Below, in pieces: positions 41,005-47,643 of a stretch of DNA of 47,643 nt. The notes under the pieces were generated by a model. That model did not search any database. It saw only the letters and a program-made list of their open reading frames with translations, and had not been told where the DNA came from. Origin of the DNA: PVC group bacterium (GTDB lineage: Bacteria; Verrucomicrobiota; Kiritimatiellia; PWTM01); the NCBI GenBank assembly GCA_003563855.1, contig PWTM01000191.1, forward strand, positions 1-47,643. The letters run 5' to 3'. Position numbers and translations under genes: made by a program. The stretch's first letter is position 1; every line of letters begins with the position of its first letter.

Positions 41005-42216
41005 ATGCGCTTTGAGACGCGCGCGATCCACGAGGGCCAGCCGCCCGATCCCGCGACGGGGGCGGTGACGGTCCCGGTCTTCCAGACCTCGACCTACGAG
41101 CAGGATGCGATCGGAAAGCCGCGCGGGTTCGAGTACTCCCGGACCGGGAACCCGACGCGGCAGGCGCTGGAGCAGGCGCTGGCCTCGCTCGAGGGCGGCG
41201 CGCACGGACTGGCTTTCGCCTCCGGCCTGGCGGCGACGGCGGCCGTCCTCCAGTTGCTTCGCCCCGGTGACCGCGTTGTGGCGGGCGACGACCTCTACGG
41301 CGGGACGTACCGGCTGCTCGAGCAGGTCTACCGGCCCTGGGGGCTCGAAGTGGAGTACGTCGACGCCGGCTCGGCCGAGGCGGTCGCGGCGGCCGCGCGG
41401 CCGGGCACGCGGCTGTTCTGGGTCGAGACGCCGACGAACCCGTTGCTGAAGCTGGTGGACATCGCCGCGGTCGCCGCGGTTGCCCGCGAGGCGGGCGCGC
41501 TGCTTGCGGTGGACAATACGTTCGCCAGCCCGTACTTCCAGCGACCGCTCGAGCTGGGGGCCGACCTGGTCGTGCACAGCTCGACGAAGTACCTGGGCGG
41601 GCACAGCGACGTGATCGGCGGGGCGGCGATCACGAACCGGCCCGAGACGCATCGCGCGCTGGCCTTCGTTCAGAACGCGGCAGGCGCGGTGCCCGGCCCC
41701 TGGGACTGCTGGCTGATCCTGCGCGGGCTCAAGACGCTGGCGGTGAGGATGCGCGCGCACGAACGCAACGCGCAGCGGCTGGCGCGGGCGCTCGAGGTGC
41801 ATCCTGCCGTCGCGCGCGTGTTCTACCCCGGCCTTCCCTCGCATCCGCAGCACGCGCTGGCCGCCCGGCAGATGTCGGGGTTCGGCGGCATGGTCAGCCT
41901 CGAGTTGAAGGGCGGGTTCGCGGCGGTCGAGCGGTTCGTGGAACGGCTGAAGCTCTTCACGCTGGCCGAGAGCCTGGGCGGTGTCGAGTCGCTCGTCTGC
42001 TATCCGCCGCGCATGACGCACGCCGCATTGCCGCCGGAAGAACGCGCCCGGCGCGGCATCCGCGACAGCCTCGTCCGGCTTTCGGTCGGGATCGAGGACG
42101 GCGACGACCTCGAGGAAGATGTGCGCGCGGCGCTCAGAAGGTCATCTCGGCGGAGAGGACCGTGTTGCGACCCGGTTCGTTCACGCCCGAGCCGTGAATC
42201 CGGTAGTCGGCATTGA
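41005..42216 (+). CDS. Cystathionine gamma-synthase/gamma-lyase (PLP)
   Basis: MRFETRAIHEGQPPDPATGAVTVPVFQTSTYEQ; VHSSTKYLGGHSDVIGGA; strong SD aaggagg before ATG 41005. Confidence 0.92.
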   Translation: MRFETRAIHEGQPPDPATGAVTVPVFQTSTYEQDAIGKPRGFEYSRTGNPTRQALEQALASLEGGAHGLAFASGLAATAAVLQLLRPGDRVVAGDDLYGGTYRLLEQVYRPWGLEVEYVDAGSAEAVAAAARPGTRLFWVETPTNPLLKLVDIAAVAAVAREAGALLAVDNTFASPYFQRPLELGADLVVHSSTKYLGGHSDVIGGAAITNRPETHRALAFVQNAAGAVPGPWDCWLILRGLKTLAVRMRAHERNAQRLARALEVHPAVARVFYPGLPSHPQHALAARQMSGFGGMVSLELKGGFAAVERFVERLKLFTLAESLGGVESLVCYPPRMTHAALPPEERARRGIRDSLVRLSVGIEDGDDLEEDVRAALRRSSRRRGPCCDPVRSRPSRESGSRH

Positions 42217-43720
42217 ACACGTTCTCGATCGCCGCGGTCAGGCGCAGTGCCGGTGTGACCTCGATCCCGGTGCGCAGGTGCGCCACGCCATAGGCGGGCG
42301 TGCCGCCCGGCGGGATGCGCTGCGTGTCGCGCCGGTCGGCGGCGGAGAGACGGACCGCCTTCTCCGCCGCCTCGCCGACGGCTTCGACCCAGGCGCGCCC
42401 CTCGCGCTCGGTCCACCGCAGGCCCAGGCGCGCGGTCAGCGGCATCAGGCGGCTGACCGGTTCGCGCTTGCGGACGGGCGCCGAGGTGGGGTACCCGTCG
42501 ACGCGGCCGTCCATCCACGCGAGCTGCGCCCAGGCGCCCCATGCGCGGGACACGGCGACGTCGAGCCGGCCCTCGACGCCGTGCACGTAGCCGTCGCCCG
42601 CGTTCCGCTTTGTAACCTCGGCCATGCCGTCTGGAAGCACGTTCCCGGTTGGCGTGCGGACGATCATCCCCTGGATCGCCGTGTGGTAGGCCGACAGGGT
42701 GAGGCGCGCCGGGGCGGCGTTCAGGCGGAGCCCGGCCTCGACCGAGACGTATCGTTCGGGATCGAGGTCGGCGACCGGCACTTCCAGTTCGCCGCTGCGG
42801 GCCACGTCGAGCCGCGTGAGGTCCGACAGGTTCGGAGCGCGAAATCCCTGCGAGACGCCCGCGTAGAAGGACGAGCGGGCGTCCGCTCCAAACTGGACCT
42901 GGCCGCGGAGCGAGCCCACGAGCGCGTTCCAGGCGCGATCGATGGCGAGCGTCCCGCCGGTAGCTGGATCCCAGACGCGGTCGGCGCGGGCGTGGGCGCG
43001 CGTGAAGCGGATGCCGCTGGTGATCTCGGCCGGGCCGTCCCGCCCGACGTGGAGTTGGTTCTGCAGGTAGATTCCGAGCCTGTCGTAGCGGGCGCCGTCG
43101 GCCACGGGACCCTGGACCTGCGTCGCCTGCAGCCGGCCCTCGGCGTCGTACTGCCGCGCATAGGAGCCTGTCTCGTCCCGGTCGAGGTCGGCCCCGGCGG
43201 TCCAGCGCCCGGTCGCGGAAGGGATCGCCACGAGCCCGGAGGCGCCCCAAGTGGTGACGTCGAACCCCTGCCGGTCCCGCCGCCCGTCGTTGCGGACGCG
43301 ATGCCGGTCCTCGGCGTGCGCTTGGCGGTAGACCGTGACGGACGGCGCCCATCCGCGGTCGTCTTCGGCGTCGAACCGCAGCCAGGTCAGGTCCCGGCCG
43401 TGGTCGAACACGTGCTCCAGGTCGTCGCCGCGCTGCAGGCCGTTCCAAGCCAGCCCGTGCACCGTCCGGTGCGTGCGCCAGACGTTGTCGAGGCGAGCCC
43501 ACTGGTGCGCGAGCGCCAGGCGCATGCCGGGCCGCGGCGTCCATTCCGCGCGCGCGTCCGCGGCCCGCTCCTCGTAGCCGGTCTTGGGCTGACGTCCCAC
43601 GGTCCGTCCGCCCCGCAGGTCCCCGTATTCGTTCCACGTCAGGCCGCCGATCAGTCCGAGCGGCGCCCAGGGGCGCCCGTGGACTTCGAACCGGCCGCCG
43701 ACGGAATCCTCGGCCGTGGC
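42134..43720 (-). pseudogene. C-terminal beta-barrel fragment of TonB-dependent receptor (plug and first strands absent)
   Basis: EDSVGGRFEVHGRPWAPLGLIGGLTWNEYGDLRGGRTVGRQPKTGYEE...YAGVSQGFRAPNLSDLTRLD...AIENVFNADYRIHGSGVNEPGRNTVLSAEMTF (C-terminal Phe). Confidence 0.8.
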
Positions 43721-44313
43721 CGCGCGGCGATGACGGCGCGGACCCGGGCCCAGTAGGACTCCGCGTCCGGGCCGGGTTCGCGCGCTGCGTCCGCGCCGTC
43801 CAGCGGATCGGGTTCAAAGACAAGGGGCGGATTCTCCGGCTCCGGTTCGGGAAAGGCGGGGTCCGGCAGGGTATCAGCCAGGGCCGCGAGGGCGTCGTCG
43901 ATCTCGCGGCTGGCCTCGGCGGCCAGCTTTCGGAGCATATCCGGATCCATCGGGTCAAGCGGCGGATCGATTGCGTCCGGAAGGGAATCGGGCGGGTTCG
44001 GCGGCTCGGGCCACGCGTCAAGCGTGGGCGGTGGCGCGGGCGGTGGCGTGAGTTCGACGCGCAACGTCGGGGCGGGGGTGGCCTGCTCGCCGGCGCCGCC
44101 CGCCCCGATCCCGATCGTAACGCCGAGCGCGAGGTGCAGGAGGAGCGAGGCCGGCAGCGCGCGTGGAAGGCGGCCCAGCGGGCAGCGGCCCAGCCGTGCG
44201 CGTACCCCAGCGCAGTGCACCCGCCAGGCCCCCAGAGAGCCGGGCAGACGCACGCGGGTCCGGGGTCGGACCGCACCGCTCAGGTGCCCTGCGTAGGGGG
44301 AACCCGCATCCAT
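43651..44313 (-). pseudogene. N-terminal fragment of energy-transducer TonB-like protein
   Basis: LLLHLALGVTIGIG... TLRVELTPPPAPPPTLDAWPEPPNPPDSL ... ESYWARVRAVIAAR, then out-of-frame tail PRPRIPSAAGSKSTGAPGRRSD*. Confidence 0.65.
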
Positions 44314-44422
44314 GTGCCCTCCTTCCATCGATGTGCGGGAAATGGACAAAACGCCCTCACTTGGTCACTTGCCGGGGGAAGCCCGCGCCCGCCTCTGTCC
44401 CCGATCCCCGTTGGACGGGGGA

Positions 44423-45709
44423 TCACGACCTCGCAGGCGCCGAAGGCGCAGTCCGGCCGCGTGGCTGATGCAGGCGGCTGCGCGCGAGGTCGACCGCGCC
44501 GCCGGCCAGGCGGGCGAACGCGCCGGCCGCGTGCCGCCATCTGCGCGCGAGTCGGCCGCGGTGCGGGTAGCGGCGCCGCAGGGTGCGGGTGTCGGGCCAG
44601 AGGTAGCGGAATGCGTCGAGAAGGCGGACCGGGCGGAACCCGGTATCGCGGCGGAACCCGAACCGGCTGCGGCGGGGCGCATCGGGATCGCCGCTGAGCC
44701 AGCGGACGGCGGCGGCTTCGAGTCTCCGCGCGAGCGGGCCGGCCTCGGGGCCGTCGAGCCGCGCCAGCACCCCGGCCGGCGGCGGGACACCGAGCAGGAC
44801 TTCGGTGGCCCGAAGGCCGGCGCGCGCGGCCGGCTCGACGTTCCAGCGCTGTGCCTTCGCGACCAGCCGGTCGACATCGAGCGTCCCGCCAAGGCGGTCG
44901 AGGGCGGCCGCCACGTCGAGCGCGTGAATCCACCAGCCGGCGGCCAGCACGCGGGCGGCGGCGTCCGGGCGTTCGAGCAGCCGCTCGATCCAGGGGCCGT
45001 GCTTGACGAGGTGGATACAGAGCGAGAGCAGCAGATCGTCCTCGGCGAGGCGCAGCGCCGGTGCGCCCGCGATCGTGCCCGGCCGGGCGGCGTCGAGGAT
45101 CTCGGCGTAGTCGATCAGCCAGCGCGTGAACCGGTGATCGAGCGCCCAATGCACCTCGGCCATCACGCCGGTCTTCCCGTGGACGTAGAGCAGGTGCAGG
45201 TGCTGGCGCTCGTAGTAGCCGTCGTCGAGGGCGCCGGCGGGCGGACCGTAGCCGGCCTCGCGCAGCAGCGCCTTGACGCGGGGCAGTTCGCCGCGGTCGA
45301 TCAGCAGGTCCAGGTCGCTGTAGGGGCGGAGCGAGGGGTCGTCGTAGACGCGCTCGCCGACGGCCGGGCCGCGGAGAAGCACCGCGCGCGCGCCGTTGGC
45401 GTGGAAACGGACGAGCAGGTCACGCGTGGCCTCGTCGAGCCGCGCGGCGCGGAAAAGCTCGCGCCGGAGCCGGTCCCTCAATTCGCGCCCGAGGGCCTCG
45501 GGCAGCGCCGCGTCGAGTCCGGCGGCCTTGAGCGCGCGCCAGAGCAGCGGCACGAGCCGGTTCCTGTCGGCGAGGACGAGCAGCCGGCCCGGGTCGGGGC
45601 CGGCCGCGAGGGCGGTCCGGGCGGCCTCCGCCTCGGACTCGCCGATCCGCGGCCGGGTCAGCGCGGCGAGGAGGCGCACTTCGGGCGGAGGGATGTCGGA
45701 AGGGTTCAT
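44423..45709 (-). CDS. Nucleotidyltransferase family protein (NTP_transf_5-like)
   Basis: GARAVLLRGPAVGERVYDDPSLRPYSDLDLLIDRGELPRVKALLREAGYGPP...AEVHWALDHRF. Confidence 0.82.
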   Translation of the reverse strand: MNPSDIPPPEVRLLAALTRPRIGESEAEAARTALAAGPDPGRLLVLADRNRLVPLLWRALKAAGLDAALPEALGRELRDRLRRELFRAARLDEATRDLLVRFHANGARAVLLRGPAVGERVYDDPSLRPYSDLDLLIDRGELPRVKALLREAGYGPPAGALDDGYYERQHLHLLYVHGKTGVMAEVHWALDHRFTRWLIDYAEILDAARPGTIAGAPALRLAEDDLLLSLCIHLVKHGPWIERLLERPDAAARVLAAGWWIHALDVAAALDRLGGTLDVDRLVAKAQRWNVEPAARAGLRATEVLLGVPPPAGVLARLDGPEAGPLARRLEAAAVRWLSGDPDAPRRSRFGFRRDTGFRPVRLLDAFRYLWPDTRTLRRRYPHRGRLARRWRHAAGAFARLAGGAVDLARSRLHQPRGRTAPSAPARS

Positions 45710-45942
45710 CGTCGGCGGCAACCCTATAGACCATGTGACGGCGGCGCGGAAGCGGATTCGCGTGAAGGGCAGGGGAGGGGGGACGGGGAACGCGATGACG
45801 GGGTGGGCGCACCGGGTCCGTCGGCGTGTCGGCCTTCCGTACAGCGGGAGCTGCGCACCCGCGGCCGAGCGGTGGCTGGCGTGGGCCGACAGCAGCGGTC
45901 CCGTAGGTCCCACTGCACGGGCGCGGTGTAGCGTCCGCGACG

Positions 45943-45972
45943 TTGACACGGCGCTTCCGGGCAGCACAGAAT
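45943..45972 (+). promoter_or_regulatory. Sigma70-like promoter for pqqD-like/radical SAM operon
   Basis: TTGACA, N18, CAGAAT. Confidence 0.5.
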
Positions 45973-46007
45973 CCGCGCGCGCAGCGGCATCGCCGCGCGG
46001 GGGAGGG

Positions 46008-46313
46008 ATGGGAATGGCGGACGAAGCGACCGGAAGCGCGCGGCTGAGCCGGGCGGACGACGTGGTGCGGCGCCAGATCGCCGACGAAATCATCCTTGTG
46101 CCGGTGCGGCGCTCGGCCGAGGACTTGGACAGCATCTACTCGATCAACCCGCTGGCCGCCCAGATCTGGGACGGGCTCGACGGACAGCGGACGCTCGGCG
46201 AGATCCGCGCGCAGATTCTCGATGAATACGAGGTCAGCGCCGGTGATCTCGATCGCGACCTGGCCGAATTCGTCGCGCAGCTGAAGGCCGAGGGGCTGGT
46301 CCGGGAGGCCTGA
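46008..46313 (+). CDS. PqqD-family (RRE-like) protein
   Basis: RADDVVRRQIADEIILVPVRRSAEDLDSIYSINPLAAQIWDGLDGQRTLGEIRAQILDEYEVSAGDLDRDLAEFVAQLKAEGLV; alternative start at 46014. Confidence 0.88.
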   Translation: MGMADEATGSARLSRADDVVRRQIADEIILVPVRRSAEDLDSIYSINPLAAQIWDGLDGQRTLGEIRAQILDEYEVSAGDLDRDLAEFVAQLKAEGLVREA

Positions 46314-46314
46314 G

Positions 46315-47430
46315 ATGGACGCGCAGGGCGCGCCGTCGGTCGAGTACGCGGATTGGAGCCTGCGGGTGCACCAGCAGGCGAACCGCCAGCGCCTCCCGCT
46401 CTCCGGCTCCCTCGAGGTCACCTTCGACTGCAACTTTCGTTGCATCCACTGCTACTGTGTCGATCAACCCCCGCGGAAGGAGCTGAGCCTCGACGAGATT
46501 CGGAAGCTGCTGGACCAGATGGCCGCCGAGGGATGCCTCTGGCTGTTGCTGACGGGCGGGGAGCCGCTGCTGCGTCGGGACTTCCCGGAGATCTACCTGC
46601 ACGCGCGGCAGCGCGGGCTGATCACGACGGTCTTCACGAACGGGAGCCTGGTGACGGACCGCATCGCGGGGCTGCTGGGCGACCTGAAGCCGTTCGTCGT
46701 CGAGGTCACGCTCTACGGGTTCTCGTCGGAGACCTACCGGGAGGTCACGGGCCGCGCGGAGCATTTCGATCGCGTCCTGCAGGGGATCGACCGGCTCCAG
46801 GCGCGCGGGGTTCCGCTCAAACTCAAGTCGATGATCCTGCGCCAGAATCTCGGCGATCTTCCGCAGTTGCAGGCCTTCGCGGAATCGCGCGGGCTGGCGT
46901 ACCGGTTTGACCCGGTGTTGAACCCGACGCTGGCCGGCGACCGGCGGCCGGAGGAGCTGATGGTCGCGCCCGCGGAGATCGTGCGGCTGGACCTCGATGA
47001 CGCGGAGCGCCTCAAGGGCTGGCGGGACTTCTGCGAGAAGTTCACGTTCGCCTGCGACGACGGACGGCTCTTCAAGTGCGGCGCGGGGCAGTGGGGGTTC
47101 CATGTCGATCCGGAGGGCAAACTCTCGCTCTGCATGTTCGCCCGGCAGTACCAGTGCGACCTTCGCCGGATCTCCTTCCGTGAGGCCTTCTACACGTTCC
47201 TGCCGTCAGTCCTCGAGCGCAAGGAAACGCGCGTTACGAAATGCACGAGCTGCGCCATCCGCAACATGTGCGGGCAGTGCGCGGGCTGGGCGCACCTGCA
47301 CAGCGGCGACGAAGAGGCGCCGGTCGAGTACCTCTGCCGGATCGCGCATGCGCGGGCCGAGGCGTTCGGCATCGCGACGGCGCTCCCGGCGCAGGGAGGG
47401 ATGCGGGATGAATCGCTCGACGGCTCTTGA
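46315..47430 (+). CDS. Radical SAM/SPASM domain protein
   Basis: LEVTFDCNFRCIHCYCVDQP (CxxxCxxC), LLLTGGEPLLRRDF; C-terminal Cys-rich CTSCAIRNMCGQCAGWA...LCRIAHARAE. Confidence 0.92.
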   Translation: MDAQGAPSVEYADWSLRVHQQANRQRLPLSGSLEVTFDCNFRCIHCYCVDQPPRKELSLDEIRKLLDQMAAEGCLWLLLTGGEPLLRRDFPEIYLHARQRGLITTVFTNGSLVTDRIAGLLGDLKPFVVEVTLYGFSSETYREVTGRAEHFDRVLQGIDRLQARGVPLKLKSMILRQNLGDLPQLQAFAESRGLAYRFDPVLNPTLAGDRRPEELMVAPAEIVRLDLDDAERLKGWRDFCEKFTFACDDGRLFKCGAGQWGFHVDPEGKLSLCMFARQYQCDLRRISFREAFYTFLPSVLERKETRVTKCTSCAIRNMCGQCAGWAHLHSGDEEAPVEYLCRIAHARAEAFGIATALPAQGGMRDESLDGS

Positions 47431-47643
47431 AATCGCGGGGATCCGCTATTCGCTGGAGAAGGCGAAGGGCGGGTCGGATCTCGTGATCGACCGTTCGCAT
47501 GCTCCCTTCGTTTCGGAGGGCGAGCCCGCGCTGCGGTTCGAGGCGGTGGACGGCGACTGGCCGGCGATCGAGGGGCTTCGGCCCGCGTTCGAGTCCGGCT
47601 CCTGGTGGCGGATGCTCGAGGCGCCGGGCGCCCACGTGGTCTC
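47408..47643 (+). CDS. Unknown protein, 5' part only, in the PqqD/radical SAM operon
   Basis: MNRSTALEIAGIRYSLEKAKGGSDLVIDRSHAPFVSEGEPALRFEAVDGDWPAIEGLRPAFESGSWWRMLEAPGAHVV; overlaps the radical SAM 3' end; open to the window edge. Confidence 0.7.
   Translation, partial: MNRSTALEIAGIRYSLEKAKGGSDLVIDRSHAPFVSEGEPALRFEAVDGDWPAIEGLRPAFESGSWWRMLEAPGAHVV

Noticed and set aside
42000-44276. 758-aa minus-strand ORF
   Set aside because: Shadow frame; the receptor barrel and TonB segments are in the other two frames.
45795-46007. In-frame N-terminal extension of the PqqD-like gene (MTGWAHRVRRR...) or a precursor peptide
   Set aside because: A TTGACA-N18-CAGAAT promoter lies inside it, SD-like gggaggg precedes 46008, and the extension lacks PqqD homology or a leader/core pattern.

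Overview
GC-rich bacterial chromosomal window, probably from a PVC-superphylum relative (Kiritimatiellota/Verrucomicrobia-like). The lineage is inferred from a Verru_Chthon-type prepilin cassette, a PEP-CTERM protein and the intergenic repeat style. About 37 genes are readable. Housekeeping genes include nadE, argS, purQ/L-like, mazG, obg-rpmA-rplU, gapA, transketolase, dGTPase-like, maf-ruvA-ruvB, panD, a LOG-family gene, glgX, and a cystathionine beta-synthase plus gamma-synthase/lyase pair. Two genes run off the window edges and are missing from the ORF track: a beta-helix protein with a SurA/PpiC-like C-terminus (left), and a further gene of a PqqD/radical-SAM locus (right). Main second-look items: (1) a nucleotidyltransferase / PqqD / radical SAM-SPASM locus that may be a peptide-modification system; (2) a chimeric junction joining a TonB N-terminus out of frame to the C-terminal barrel of a TonB-dependent receptor; (3) six degenerate period-7 tandem arrays of three sequence classes in intergenic DNA, one supplying a gene's stop codon; (4) a set of mosaic intergenic repeats, including a composite element present twice and a 245-bp triplicate; (5) recurring TTGnnn-N17-TAnnnT promoters, five of which lie 6-8 nt from an ATG and suggest leaderless mRNAs; (6) a PEP-CTERM gene split by one in-frame TGA. 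No tRNA, rRNA, CRISPR or transposase was recognised. All calls come from reading the sequence without database searches.
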